The notes: a model not told the origin generated them from the sequence alone. A stretch of 64,000 bases of DNA from Gloeocapsopsis sp. IPPAS B-1203 (GCF_002749975.1 NZ_PEIG01000014.1:1-64000), one strand, 5' to 3'. Shown: positions 45,183 through 54,409, counted from the stretch's first letter. Numbers and translations: made by a program.

Positions 45183-45894
45183 TGCTCCAGGTATTTATCA
45201 TCAAAACTATATTGTTCGCCTCATTGCAAATCTATTGAAAGGCTGACTATTCAACAAGCATTTTGGGCACGCGTACCGTTTAGTAATTCTATACTTTTAA
45301 TTTGCTTTTGTCTGCGAAAGTTTATGAATAAAAAACTAAAATTACCTTAATGCTATGAAATATGTACTTATACGCGGTGAGCAAACATAACTAACATGAA
45401 TAAATCTTAAACTTACCAATATTTTTTGCTTTCAGAGAAAAATTGATCGAAAAATAAAGGATATTTTTCTCCTGGCAAGAGTGATAAATAATTAACTCTA
45501 ATATACTCATAAGTTAAATCAATTACGATACCTATCTTATTAATAAAGGAAAAGTACCTGCACAATTAAAAATAGATTATAAATAATTTTAATTTTAGAT
45601 AGTGTAAAGCCTGGCATATATAAGATAAAACAATGATAAAGAAAAAAAACTTAATCAGAGAAAAGAAGTTTAGTGAGTCAAAAAACTTTCTATTTAATGC
45701 TTAAGTGGTAACAGATGTAAGTCAAGTAGTGATGGCTTAATGAGAAAGCTACTTAATAAATGAAACACTTAGCTGAACAAAGTGTAATTGGTTGATCGTC
45801 AATTTTGTGAGATTTCCAACTAAATGTGCTGTCAGAGTCACTAATAAATGTGATAAGAATCTAGTTATGGGTACTGCTACTTGAGACTAGAACG
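45183..45894. other. Long AT-rich intergenic region
   Basis: About 710 bases, very AT-rich, between the PadR regulator and the DUF3611 gene. Only very short frames such as a 23-codon Lys-rich one near 45632 exist, none with a ribosome site. I see no repeat or terminator of note. Confidence 0.5.
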
Positions 45895-46476
45895 ATGATT
45901 AACAAGTCAGATTCTTCGCTACCTTCGGGGTTGCAACGAATTGCGATCGCATTTCGGATAGCTGGCTGGCTTAGTTTTTGGACTCAGTTAGTTTTAGCGG
46001 TAGTCTCGGCTGTGGTATTGTTATCAGCAAGTGTCAGTCGAGATACATCGCCAACTGCACAACAAAGTCCAGGAACAGGCGTTGGCATCGTTTTAGCCGT
46101 CAGTGGATTAGTCACGTTAGGTTTAGGTATTTATTTAGCTTTTCGTTATATCCGCATTGGTAAACGTTTACTTTCGGCAAATGCGACTAATCGTCCGCGC
46201 AAGGCAGATACCATTCAAATTCTCCGGCTGGGATTGATTGTTAATTTGGTAGGAATGTTGTTAACAATCATGGGAGCGCAAGCGATCGCCGGTACACTGC
46301 TACTAAGGTCTTTTGCTTTACCACAGACAGGTTTAGGTGCAGCGATTTACAATCCACAGCAACTCATTCGTCCCTTAGATATATTAGTAGTCCAAGCAAA
46401 TACAAACACTGTAGCGGCTCATTTTGCAGGACTGGTGGCTTCGCTATTTCTTTTAGGACGCATTACTAAAAACTAG
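45895..46476 (+). CDS. DUF3611 membrane protein
   Basis: A 193-residue protein with four hydrophobic helices (about 22-45, 62-85, 105-132 and 172-190). It begins with the family pattern [20 protein letters not shown], followed by a [19 protein letters not shown] block. DUF3611 is a cyanobacterial and plastid membrane family related to plant TIC21-like proteins; its role is not established. It is followed after 67 bases by serS on the same strand. Confidence 0.82.
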   Translation: MINKSDSSLPSGLQRIAIAFRIAGWLSFWTQLVLAVVSAVVLLSASVSRDTSPTAQQSPGTGVGIVLAVSGLVTLGLGIYLAFRYIRIGKRLLSANATNRPRKADTIQILRLGLIVNLVGMLLTIMGAQAIAGTLLLRSFALPQTGLGAAIYNPQQLIRPLDILVVQANTNTVAAHFAGLVASLFLLGRITKN

Positions 46477-46543
46477 CCCAAGTCGCGGCAGAATAGGCAT
46501 AAGCATTGTATTCTGTTGTATTGACAAGAATGGGAATAAGTCT

Positions 46544-47827
46544 GTGTTGGATATTAAACAGATTCGAGAAAATCCATCATTTGTAGAGAAAAGGTTGCAA
46601 AGCCGTGGTGACTATGATTTGCAACCGCTATTAACATTAGATCAGCAACAAAGAGATCTTGAAGCAAAGAGATCGCATTTACAAGCTCGTAGTAATGAAA
46701 TTGGTAAACTTGTAGGACAGAAAATTAAAGCAGGTAGCGATCCGCAAAGCCCAGAAATTCAAAGTTTGCGTCAAGAAGGCAACGATCTCAAAAACCAGAT
46801 TGGCGAACTCGAACCCCAAGAAAGAGAAATTAAGTCGCAATTAGCAGATCTGTTGTTGACATTACCAAATTTACCGAGTGAATCGACTCCTCTTGGTAAC
46901 AGTGAAGAAGATAATGTCGAAGTAAGGCGTTGGGGCGATGAATATATTCCTCAGAATTCTTCGGAAATCTTACCTCATTGGGAAATTGGGGAACATTTGG
47001 GAATTTTAAATTTTGAGCGATCGGTAAAAGTTGCTCAAAGTCGATTTGTTACGCTAATAGGATTGGGTGCAGCTTTGGAAAGAGCGTTAATTCAATTCAT
47101 GCTTGATCGCCAAATTGCAGCAGGTTATACAGAAGTTTTACCGCCAATTTTAATTAATACTCAATCACTGACAGCATCAGGTCAATTGCCTAAGTTTGCC
47201 GAAGAAAGCTTTAAGTGTGCTGCGGATGATTTATGGTTGAGTCCGACAGCAGAAGTTCCCATCACGAACCTTTATCGTGAAGAAATTCTCGCTGTTGAAG
47301 ATTTACCAATTAATCACTGTGCATATACCCCATGTTTTAGAAGAGAAGCAGGAAGTTACGGGCGAGATACACGCGGTTTAATTCGCCTGCATCAATTTAA
47401 TAAGGTCGAACTTTATAAATTAGTTCATCCTGACACTTCAGAACACGAGCATCAAAAGTTAGTTGCGCATGCTGAAGCGATTTTACAAGAGTTGCAACTA
47501 CCTTATCGAGTCATAGAATTGTGTACGGGAGACTTGGGTTTCTCAGCGACAAAAACTTATGACTTAGAAGTTTGGCTACCTGCAGCAAACAAATATCGGG
47601 AAATCTCTAGCTGTTCTAATTGTCGAGATTTTCAAGCACGACGCGGGGGAATTCGCTTTAAAGAAAGTGGTAAGAAAGGAACTCAGTTTGTTCACACACT
47701 CAATGGTTCAGGATTAGCGGTAGGACGCACAATGGCGGCAATTTTAGAGAACTACCAACAGCCTGATAAAACTGTACGCGTTCCCGAGGCACTGCAACCT
47801 TATCTCAGGCAAGAGGTGTTAACTTGA
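46544..47827 (+). CDS. serS: Seryl-tRNA synthetase
   Basis: Class II aminoacyl-tRNA synthetase charging tRNA-Ser and tRNA-Sec. At 427 residues it has the N-terminal coiled-coil arm (about 25-105). Motif 2 lies in [18 protein letters not shown] near residue 265, and motif 3 in [19 protein letters not shown] near 385-405. The start is GTG at 46544 ([13 protein letters not shown] follows, the standard SerRS beginning). Upstream of rseP and nth, all on the same strand. Confidence 0.97.
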   Translation: MLDIKQIRENPSFVEKRLQSRGDYDLQPLLTLDQQQRDLEAKRSHLQARSNEIGKLVGQKIKAGSDPQSPEIQSLRQEGNDLKNQIGELEPQEREIKSQLADLLLTLPNLPSESTPLGNSEEDNVEVRRWGDEYIPQNSSEILPHWEIGEHLGILNFERSVKVAQSRFVTLIGLGAALERALIQFMLDRQIAAGYTEVLPPILINTQSLTASGQLPKFAEESFKCAADDLWLSPTAEVPITNLYREEILAVEDLPINHCAYTPCFRREAGSYGRDTRGLIRLHQFNKVELYKLVHPDTSEHEHQKLVAHAEAILQELQLPYRVIELCTGDLGFSATKTYDLEVWLPAANKYREISSCSNCRDFQARRGGIRFKESGKKGTQFVHTLNGSGLAVGRTMAAILENYQQPDKTVRVPEALQPYLRQEVLT

Positions 47828-47876
47828 ACAACACCTTAAAATAAAGAAATGTGTAAATAATTAATAGAGTATATCT

Positions 47877-48965
47877 ATGTCAGTTTTGGCAGCGATCGCA
47901 GTTTTAGCGCTATTGATCGTGGTACACGAACTAGGACACTTCATTGCAGCAAGGTCTCAAGGTATCCACGTTAACCGTTTCTCACTGGGCTTTGGTCCCA
48001 CTTTGTTGAAGTACCAGGGAAAGGAAACTGAGTATGCTGTCAGGGCATTTCCTTTAGGTGGATATGTCGGCTTTCCTGATGACGATCCTGATAGTAAAAT
48101 TCCTCCCAACGATCCCAATTTACTGCGCAATCGCCCTGTTCTCGATCGGGCAATTGTCATTAGTGCTGGTGTTATTGCCAATTTAATCTTTGCCTACTTA
48201 TTACTCGTAGTCCAGATTGGTACTGTTGGTGCGCCACAACTCAATTTTGAACCTGGTGTTTTAGTTCCTGCTGTTGTTAGCGAACAAACGAGTGTCGCTG
48301 CACAAGCTGGGATCAAGCCAGGAGACATTATTGTCAGTGTCGATGGTAAAGAATTACCTGCTTCACAAGAAGCATTGCCATATTTGCGTCAGGTGATTCA
48401 AGAACACCCTAACCAATCGCTACCACTGACGATTCAACGCAATAGCGAAAGAGTTTCTTTAAAGGTGATACCAGAAGCTGGTGAAGATGGTAAAGGACGT
48501 ATCGGCGTACAGCTAGCGCCTAATGGTAAAGTAGAACGCCAACGCGCCAGCAATATTCTAGCAGCGTTTACGACAGGTGCAACTGAATTTCAGCGGATTG
48601 TTGTTTTGACAGGGCAAGGTTTTGTTCAGTTAATTAGTAACTTTAGTCAAACAGCAGATCAAGTTGCTGGACCTGTAAAAATTGTAGAAATTGGTGCAAG
48701 TATTGCCCAATCTGATGCAGGTAATCTTTTTCAGTTTGCAGCGTTGATCAGCGTTAACCTTGCTTTAATTAATATTCTGCCTCTACCTGCGTTAGACGGC
48801 GGACAACTTGCCTTTTTACTGATTGAAGGATTGCGCGGTAAGCCACTACCTACACATATTCAAGACGGAGTCATGCAAACTGGACTCATGTTATTGTTAG
48901 GATTAGGTATCTTCTTAATTGTGCGCGATACTGCTAACCTTGAGTGGGTGCAGAAGTTGTTCTAG
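47877..48965 (+). CDS. rseP: Site-2 protease (RseP/S2P family)
   Basis: Intramembrane zinc metalloprotease, 362 residues. The zinc site HELGH is at residues 17-21 in the first helix. A PDZ domain (about 115-200) carries AAQAGIKPGDIIVSVDGKEL. The third zinc ligand lies in the C-terminal LPALDGGQLAF motif. In cyanobacteria S2P proteases release membrane-tethered regulators under stress; the substrate here is unknown. The stop TAG overlaps the GTG of nth by one base (TAGTG). Confidence 0.94.
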   Translation: MSVLAAIAVLALLIVVHELGHFIAARSQGIHVNRFSLGFGPTLLKYQGKETEYAVRAFPLGGYVGFPDDDPDSKIPPNDPNLLRNRPVLDRAIVISAGVIANLIFAYLLLVVQIGTVGAPQLNFEPGVLVPAVVSEQTSVAAQAGIKPGDIIVSVDGKELPASQEALPYLRQVIQEHPNQSLPLTIQRNSERVSLKVIPEAGEDGKGRIGVQLAPNGKVERQRASNILAAFTTGATEFQRIVVLTGQGFVQLISNFSQTADQVAGPVKIVEIGASIAQSDAGNLFQFAALISVNLALINILPLPALDGGQLAFLLIEGLRGKPLPTHIQDGVMQTGLMLLLGLGIFLIVRDTANLEWVQKLF

Positions 48966-49675
48966 TGAGTATTGTTCGTAAATTGGCAAGTAAAAAGCAA
49001 CGGGCGCTGGAAATTTTGATTCGTTTGCAGCGATTGTATCCAGAAGCCCCTTGCACATTGAACTATGCAACGCCGGTGCAACTTTTGGTAGCTACGATTC
49101 TCTCTGCACAGTGTACTGATGAGCGAGTCAATCAAGTCACTCCAGAGTTGTTTCGGCAGTTTCCTGATGCAGTTGCGATCGCGAATGCAGATACTGCTGA
49201 GTTAGAAACGATTATTCGTCCAACAGGTTTCTATCGTAATAAAGCAAAAAACATTCAAGCGGCTTGTCGCATGTTAGTGCAAGAGTACGGTGGTAAAGTG
49301 CCAGCACGGATGGAACACTTGTTAAAGTTGCCAGGAGTTGCACGGAAAACTGCAAACGTTGTTCTCGCTCATGGTTATGATATTCATGTCGGAGTCACAG
49401 TAGATACTCATGTGAAGCGGTTAACTTATCGCTTAGGATTAACGAAACACACCGATCCGCTTCATATTGAACGCGACTTAATGCGCTTACTACCTCAAGA
49501 AGATTGGGAAAACTGGTCTATCCGATTGATTTATCACGGTCGGGCTATTTGTAAAGCTAGAAATCCTGCCTGTGATGCTTGTGTGCTAGCTGACTTATGT
49601 CCATCTGCTAATCTTAGCAATCCACCACTGCAAGAATTACCTTCAGTATTGCCTACACAAACTCATACTCGTTAA
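48965..49675 (+). CDS. nth: Endonuclease III
   Basis: Base-excision repair glycosylase/AP lyase for oxidised pyrimidines, 236 residues. The helix-hairpin-helix LPGVARKTANVVL contains the catalytic Lys, and the catalytic Asp is in VTVDTHVKRLTYRLG. The iron-sulfur loop has the C-x6-C-x2-C-x5-C pattern in CKARNPACDACVLADLC. The start is GTG 48965, sharing a base with the rseP stop, which indicates coupled translation; a GTG at 48944 would extend into rseP and is less likely. Confidence 0.95.
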   Translation: MSIVRKLASKKQRALEILIRLQRLYPEAPCTLNYATPVQLLVATILSAQCTDERVNQVTPELFRQFPDAVAIANADTAELETIIRPTGFYRNKAKNIQAACRMLVQEYGGKVPARMEHLLKLPGVARKTANVVLAHGYDIHVGVTVDTHVKRLTYRLGLTKHTDPLHIERDLMRLLPQEDWENWSIRLIYHGRAICKARNPACDACVLADLCPSANLSNPPLQELPSVLPTQTHTR

Positions 49676-49753
49676 TCACAGCTAAAAAACTAGCCGCAGT
49701 TCTTTGTCATCAATACAAATTGTGTAGCCATTAAACCTCCTGCATGAATCGTA

Positions 49754-49880
49754 GATGCCCTACGACTCCCTTCGGGGCTATCCAGGCAAAGTGTACCTTC
49801 GTACACTAAAATGAGATTTTTAGTAGTAAGTCCACGGAGGTGGACTTTATTTATTTAGGTGCGAATTTATACGAGATCGC
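49754..49880 (+). repeat. REP/MITE-like intergenic element with two hairpins
   Basis: Hairpin 1 is AGTGTAC (49790-49796), loop CTTC, GTACACT (49801-49807). Hairpin 2 is AAGTCCAC (49828-49835), loop GGAG, GTGGACTT (49840-49847). The left flank (GGGGCTATCCAGGCAAAG) is an imperfect inverse of the right flank (CTTTATTTATTTAGGTGC), so the whole can fold into one long stem. A decayed copy lies at 38284-38360. It carries no protein gene and resembles a non-autonomous mobile or REP sequence. Confidence 0.6.
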
Positions 49881-50163
49881 ATTCACGTAGGAGGTCTATT
49901 GTGATGATGGCTACCTATCAATAAATTTCAACTGCGCCCTGATAGACGATCTAGCTATCTAGCAAACATTTCAGAATCAGACTAGTACCCTACATATCCT
50001 AATTTCAGAATTTGATCTGTTCTTGTCTGTGTCGCTGCGGTTCTAAGTAACTCAGCTTAATCCATCGAAGCTGCTCATAACAAACATGCAGATTAGTTTT
50101 TGTATCTTATGTAACTTTTTTCTATATTAGAAACATAAAGTAACACTAACGGAGAAAAGCAAT

Positions 50164-50340
50164 ATGAAAAATTTCAGCAAAGCAAACAACAACCAAGGCT
50201 GGACAACTGAACAATTAATCAACCTCAGTCAAAGCTGGGCATACGTTTTTCCTGTTAACGCTAACCGAGTCAAAGCAGAAGATGAGGTATGGACAACTGA
50301 AGGTTTTATTCGTATAGGTAACAAGCATATTTCTCTATAG
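50164..50340 (+). CDS. Small protein with duplicated WTTE motif, copy 1
   Basis: ATG at 50164 opens a 58-codon frame ending TAG 50340. GGAG lies about 9 bases upstream within ACGGAGAAAA, and a possible -10 TATATT is at 50123-50128. The product is soluble, without signal peptide or cysteine. An Asn-rich start (KANNNQG) leads to WTTEQLINLSQSWAY, then a hinge (PVNANRVKAEDE) and a second half-repeat VWTTEGFIRIG. The family is not recognised. The following gene is a close paralogue in the same orientation, with matching ribosome site and 3' flank, so this is a real duplicated gene unit. Function unknown; it could be a small regulator or structural peptide. Confidence 0.75.
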   Translation: MKNFSKANNNQGWTTEQLINLSQSWAYVFPVNANRVKAEDEVWTTEGFIRIGNKHISL

Positions 50341-50395
50341 TACTCAAGTTCAACAAGAAACCTGCCAATAAATCACAACGACGGAGAAAATTCAT

Positions 50396-50575
50396 ATGAG
50401 ACGCAACACAGTAAACAATAACAACCAAGATTGGACAACCGAACAGTTAATCAACCTCAGCCAAAGCTGGGCATATGTTCTTCCTGTAAACGTCAACCAA
50501 CGAGCCAAAGCTGAAGATGATGTGTGGACAACTGAACAGTTCATCCGTGTAGGACATAGATACATTTGTCTATAG
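50396..50575 (+). CDS. Small protein with duplicated WTTE motif, copy 2
   Basis: ATG at 50396 opens a 59-codon frame ending TAG 50575, again with ACGGAGAAAA upstream (GGAG about 9 bases before ATG). The sequence parallels copy 1: Asn-rich start (VNNNNQD), WTTEQLINLSQSWAY, hinge PVNVNQRAKAEDD, and VWTTEQFIRVG. It ends with a single Cys (YICL). By eye about 40 of 58 aligned residues are identical. Differences are mostly conservative (Lys/Arg, Asp/Glu, Ile/Val), as expected under protein-level selection. It converges on cbiO with 24 bases between stops. Confidence 0.77.
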   Translation: MRRNTVNNNNQDWTTEQLINLSQSWAYVLPVNVNQRAKAEDDVWTTEQFIRVGHRYICL

Positions 50576-50599
50576 TATTCAGAATCGGCGTGCAACCTA

Positions 50600-51355
50600 C
50601 TAATGGGTTGTCAGCGAAAAAGGCTTTTCTAAACCGTGTGCTTCCATTAATAACTGATTGCCCATAACGTCGCAAGGATCGCCATCAGCAATGATTTGAC
50701 CTTGATCGAGAAGTAGCACGCGATCGCACACTTCTAAAATTAGTTCTAAGTCGTGTGAAGAAATCATCATTGTCTGTTGCGACTGCTGGAGAAACTGAAT
50801 TAAACGACGCCGAGAACGCATATCCAAGTTAGCAGAAGGCTCATCATATAGAACTAGTTGAGGACGCATCGCGAGAACTCCCGCAATAGCCACCATACAC
50901 TTCTCACCACCAGAGAGGTTATGCGGAACTCGCTCAACTAAATTCTGTATACCAGTTAGAGATAAAGCTTCTTGTACGCACTCTTCTACTTCAGCTGCAG
51001 ACAACCCCATATTTTCTGGACCAAACGCAATATCGTCGCGAACTAAGGGCAAAAATAATTGGTCGTTGGGATTTTGAAATACTAAACCGATTTCAGGACG
51101 AAACTCTCCCACAACAATTGGTTTATTAAATAATAGGATTTCTCCATCTGCGGGCTTTAATATGCCACAAGTTAAGAGAAATAATGTCGTCTTACCAGAA
51201 CCGTTAGGTCCTATCAAACCAACTCTTTCGCCTACGTGGATAGTTGCGTTGATACTTTGTAAAACATTCAACTCTGAATAAGAAAAAGTGAGATTTTGAA
51301 TTGCGATTGCTGCTGTCGCTTGTTCGGAGTATGACACTGGTGCTTGCTGCTTCAT
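50600..51355 (-). CDS. cbiO: ECF-type nickel/cobalt transporter ATPase
   Basis: A 251-residue ABC ATPase of the energy-coupling factor type. Walker A is GLIGPNGSGKTTL, the Q-loop region VFQNPNDQLF, the signature NLSGGEKCMVAIAGVLA and Walker B LVLYDEPSANLD, then SSHDLELI with the H-loop. ATG 51355 overlaps the cbiQ stop (ATGA); the longer frame to 51406 lies inside cbiQ. It powers metal uptake with CbiQ and CbiM. Symbol by homology; metal specificity (Ni or Co) is not decided by the ATPase. Confidence 0.92.
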   Translation of the reverse strand: MKQQAPVSYSEQATAAIAIQNLTFSYSELNVLQSINATIHVGERVGLIGPNGSGKTTLFLLTCGILKPADGEILLFNKPIVVGEFRPEIGLVFQNPNDQLFLPLVRDDIAFGPENMGLSAAEVEECVQEALSLTGIQNLVERVPHNLSGGEKCMVAIAGVLAMRPQLVLYDEPSANLDMRSRRRLIQFLQQSQQTMMISSHDLELILEVCDRVLLLDQGQIIADGDPCDVMGNQLLMEAHGLEKPFSLTTH

Positions 51356-52125
51356 GCGTTTGTTAAAATAATTTCTGCTACGACAAACCCTAATGCAACA
51401 ACACAAGTTACCAGTAGTCCAATTAAATCGCTAGCATGAATTTTGAACAGTTGATGACGGCGGGAAGGAACGCAACCATACCCGCGCAAAATCATTGCTT
51501 GATAAACTTGCTGAGACTGTTCGTAACTCCGCACCAATAAGCTACCAGCGAGAGATGCCAAAACCGTCAAGTTACGGCGACTAAATTTGTTAGCACGGAA
51601 CCCCCGCAAGCGCATTGCTGTCTGCATTCTTGCCAAATCTTCGCCAAATTGTTCGATGTAGCGATACGACAGCAGCATCATATCAGCTAAAACTGATGGT
51701 AGTCCAAGCGATCGCATTGCTTTGATACTTGTCAAAAATGGGGCAGTACCAAATAAAATCAATCCAACGGTCAAAATACATAAAAATCTAGTAACAATCA
51801 ATATTAACGCTAATAATCCTTCTTGTCGCAGTGCTAAAAAACCTAGTTGCCAGATGACAATGTTACCAACATTAAAGGGTAGTAAAACGGCGATCGCTGC
51901 CAAAAAAAAACCAGGGTAACGCAACCGCTTTAATAAAAAAGCTCCTGGTAGACGCGAGATAGCATAATAACTTAGAGTTACTAACACCATCGCCGGTAGC
52001 AAAATTAACTGCTGTACAAAAGCAAAGGCAAAGATCAAAGCCAAAAGCGCAATCAGCTTGCATCGGGGTTCCCAACGATGAATTGGAGACTTCAGATAAG
52101 CATAAGCATCTAATCCATGTGTCAT
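51352..52125 (-). CDS. cbiQ: ECF-type nickel/cobalt transporter transmembrane protein
   Basis: 257 residues. Several hydrophobic helices lie at about 20-130 and 235-255. The coupling-helix region is YRYIEQFGEDLARMQTAM with two Ala-Arg-Gly-type motifs later (MRLRGF, LRGYG), the standard CbiQ signature for docking onto the ATPase. It overlaps cbiM and cbiO by 4 bases on either side, so the three are translationally coupled. Confidence 0.93.
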   Translation of the reverse strand: MTHGLDAYAYLKSPIHRWEPRCKLIALLALIFAFAFVQQLILLPAMVLVTLSYYAISRLPGAFLLKRLRYPGFFLAAIAVLLPFNVGNIVIWQLGFLALRQEGLLALILIVTRFLCILTVGLILFGTAPFLTSIKAMRSLGLPSVLADMMLLSYRYIEQFGEDLARMQTAMRLRGFRANKFSRRNLTVLASLAGSLLVRSYEQSQQVYQAMILRGYGCVPSRRHQLFKIHASDLIGLLVTCVVALGFVVAEIILTNA

Positions 52126-52760
52126 GGTTTCAATAGTTCCGGCTTAACTCGCATCAGAAACAAAGCTACAGCTGCGGTAAATGCACCTTCAATGAACATA
52201 AGCGGGATATGTGCTAGCACGAGTCCGTAAATGACATTTCGTTCCACGGCTGCATCAATATTTGCGGGAATATTCGTAACTATCAAAAAGAAAAATATGA
52301 CTACCGACACCCCCAGCCCACCAGCACCAGCTAGAAATGCAAATACTCCTGTCCACACGCGGTTATTCTTACCAACTTTATGACGCAATTGAAACAAGTG
52401 GTAAGCCACAATTGCTGGAATACCAAACATTGTGGCGTTGACTCCCAGTGTTGACAAACCTCCATGCTGAAACATCACTGCTTGAAAAAATAAACCGATG
52501 AGAATTGCAGGCAAGGCATAATATCCTAAAATAGTTCCCAACAGTCCATTCAGAATCAAATGAACACTCACTGGCGGTACTGGAATATGAATCCAAGAGG
52601 CTACGAAAAAGGCAGCTGTTAGCAACGATGCTTTAGGAATATTTTCTTGAGGATTTTTATCGCGCTTGATTTGACGCAATGAGTACCAAGTTACCCCGCC
52701 AGTGGTAGCGTAGCCTGCAACAATAATCGAAGCTGGAAGAATACCGTCAGGAATATGCAT
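52122..52760 (-). CDS. cbiM: ECF-type substrate-binding membrane component (CbiM/NikM)
   Basis: The 212-residue S-component binds the metal. Its N-terminus MHIPDGILP provides the amino group and His2 ligands typical of CbiM/NikM. A further His-rich patch occurs at HIPVPPVSVHLILNGL and at FQHGGLSTLGVN. Six or seven membrane helices are present. The next gene upstream encodes a NikL-like partner instead of CbiN, which points to nickel. Cobalt remains possible. Confidence 0.92.
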   Translation of the reverse strand: MHIPDGILPASIIVAGYATTGGVTWYSLRQIKRDKNPQENIPKASLLTAAFFVASWIHIPVPPVSVHLILNGLLGTILGYYALPAILIGLFFQAVMFQHGGLSTLGVNATMFGIPAIVAYHLFQLRHKVGKNNRVWTGVFAFLAGAGGLGVSVVIFFFLIVTNIPANIDAAVERNVIYGLVLAHIPLMFIEGAFTAAVALFLMRVKPELLKP

Positions 52761-52802
52761 TACTTTGTAGCTAGAAGATTAATATCTAAAGTCTTACGAG
52801 CT

Positions 52803-53333
52803 TTATCTTTGCGACTCAGAACGTCGCAGTTCAGAATTGGTTTTATTACCCCGCATAAAGAATAATGCTGTACCAATGAATCCCCAGACACCTGCGGCTC
52901 CCATTAATATGATTTGCAGTGGGGTGAAGTTAGCTGCTCCAGTATTCATGACACGAGAAGTGCTACTTTCAGGTGTTGCACTGTCTCCTCCAGCTTGCGC
53001 TTGATTACCTTCTATGGGAACATTGACAATACTACCGTGACCTGCCTGGCGTACTTGTACTGACCAATTGCCCGACTGTGAGGCATCTGGTGTAAAGACA
53101 AAGTTGCCATTGTTGTCGGTTGTTCCTTCTAGCCAAGGAGTAGCAGGGTCATTAGGAGCATATACTGTAACTTGAGCGTTGACCATTGGGTCGCCATTAT
53201 CGTATTCAGCATTGACCTCAATTGCTTGGGTTTCTCTAGCTTGCATTCTGACACCATGGGCGATCGCTCTAGTTGATGCGCCAAAAACTGAAATAACAAC
53301 AAATGGGAAGATTATTTTCCACTGAGAATTCAT
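52803..53333 (-). CDS. NikL-like accessory protein of the metal ECF transporter
   Basis: 176 residues with a signal peptide (about 1-25, ending AIAHG). A beta-sandwich (about 30-115) of carboxypeptidase-regulatory or DUF4198 type follows, with EVNAEYDNGDPMVNAQVTVY and GTTDNNGNFVFTP. A single membrane helix lies near the C-terminus (about 137-160, containing GVWGFIGTALFF). The first residue of the predicted mature protein is close to a His. NikL/NikK-type proteins with this layout accompany NikMQO nickel transporters in place of NikN. It lies 42 bases before cbiM. Confidence 0.75.
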   Translation of the reverse strand: MNSQWKIIFPFVVISVFGASTRAIAHGVRMQARETQAIEVNAEYDNGDPMVNAQVTVYAPNDPATPWLEGTTDNNGNFVFTPDASQSGNWSVQVRQAGHGSIVNVPIEGNQAQAGGDSATPESSTSRVMNTGAANFTPLQIILMGAAGVWGFIGTALFFMRGNKTNSELRRSESQR

Positions 53334-53404
53334 AATTCTGTTCTAAATTTGTCTAATTTGTATTAATAGCTACTAAGGTAATTAATTGATTAATTCAGCA
53401 ACGC

Positions 53405-53422
53405 GGGAGAAAAAGCTCTCCC
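53405..53422 (-). promoter_or_regulatory. Hairpin between the lipoprotein and NikL-like genes
   Basis: GGGAGA (53405-53410) pairs with TCTCCC (53417-53422) around a 6-base loop. On the minus strand it is followed by GCG and not by a T run, so it is more likely an mRNA processing or stability hairpin than a terminator. Confidence 0.4.
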
Positions 53423-53458
53423 TTGTATGCGTTACACCATCAGGACAAAAGATAGATT

Positions 53459-54319
53459 TTAACCAACGGTTTGGGTGTTAGCTTCTCGACAGTGACCTTC
53501 GCCAACGTGTCCTATTGATGGCAGAATCTCTTGAAGTTGCTGGTAAGTCTGTGGGGATTGTGACTGCAACTCACTGGTACTTATTTGTAAGTTCCCATTT
53601 TGTGCCAAAGCAGCTAGAGGTTCAAAACCCAGCGCCCCTTGATTAATCGGATCGTCTGCACTTTTTTCGCCATCACCAAACAAGTGGTCTAAGTGAAAAG
53701 TTGCTTCTAAATCTGCAGTGTCGCCTGCTTGGACAATTCCTTTACGTTCGTCACCGACGTACTCTCCACAAACATATTCAAACTCTCGATCAATATTAAG
53801 GACAAAGTTAATTGTCTGCCCTTCTTTCTCGGCTGTACCACTCATGACCATTGTTTGTCCTTGTGCTGGACCTTCGGTTGCTGGAACCATGCGCCACGAA
53901 AGTGCATTATATTGACCAGGAGGTACATTTGATGCTTCAGCAACTAAAACGGAATCTTGTCCGTCACCCGACTGCGCTAAATCTACAGTTTGAACTTGGT
54001 CAAGCACTACGACTTTTTCTTCGGCTTGAATTTCTCCTCCCTGTTCTGGATTAAATGCAGGCTCACTTTGATAAGCAGTAACATCTGCTAAGTTGGCGTA
54101 CAAATTATTAAAAGTTATTCTCCAGCCATCGCTACTCACCAAGCCTTCTCTTGCTCTTTCTTCGCCATTAGCACGAACTTGAAGCGTTCCTGCTGCTGCT
54201 TGCGGTTGTGACTGTTCTTGTGCTTGAGGTTCGCCTGGAGTTTGATCCACAGAGCAACCAATTATTATTCCTGGGGCTAAAAAAATTAACCCTGCTAAAC
54301 TCAACAGCTGTGTCCTCAT
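53459..54319 (-). CDS. Lipoprotein of the metal-transport operon, unrecognised family
   Basis: 286 residues from ATG 54319. The N-terminus is a lipoprotein signal (MRTQLL start, hydrophobic run, lipobox IIIGC). A low-complexity Gln/Pro-rich linker follows and then a beta-rich domain, with FNNLYANLADVTAYQ and VPPGQYNALSWRMVP, reminiscent of DUF4382/MbnP-type metal-binding sandwiches but not certainly that family. Near the C-terminus come FHLDHLFGD, a possible metal-binding cluster, and GHVGEGHCREA with two His and one Cys. A longer frame to 54409 exists but would hide the signal. It is the first gene of the likely nickel operon, so a role in periplasmic metal capture is inferred. Confidence 0.6.
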   Translation of the reverse strand: MRTQLLSLAGLIFLAPGIIIGCSVDQTPGEPQAQEQSQPQAAAGTLQVRANGEERAREGLVSSDGWRITFNNLYANLADVTAYQSEPAFNPEQGGEIQAEEKVVVLDQVQTVDLAQSGDGQDSVLVAEASNVPPGQYNALSWRMVPATEGPAQGQTMVMSGTAEKEGQTINFVLNIDREFEYVCGEYVGDERKGIVQAGDTADLEATFHLDHLFGDGEKSADDPINQGALGFEPLAALAQNGNLQISTSELQSQSPQTYQQLQEILPSIGHVGEGHCREANTQTVG

Positions 54320-54392
54320 TGCTATTTTTTGATAAACTTTACACAATTTGTCCCTTAATACTTCATCACATAAGTTTTCCAGAAGATTTGCA

Positions 54393-54409
54393 ATGCCCTC
54401 TAGGGGCAT
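54393..54409 (-). promoter_or_regulatory. Palindrome upstream of the metal-transport operon
   Basis: ATGCCC (54393-54398) and GGGCAT (54404-54409) form a perfect 6-bp inverted repeat with a 5-base centre. A possible -10 (TATGCT, complement of 54420-54425) sits 10 bases upstream, so the palindrome would overlap the transcription start, a typical operator position. It could also be an mRNA hairpin. No cobalamin riboswitch is visible. Confidence 0.4.
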
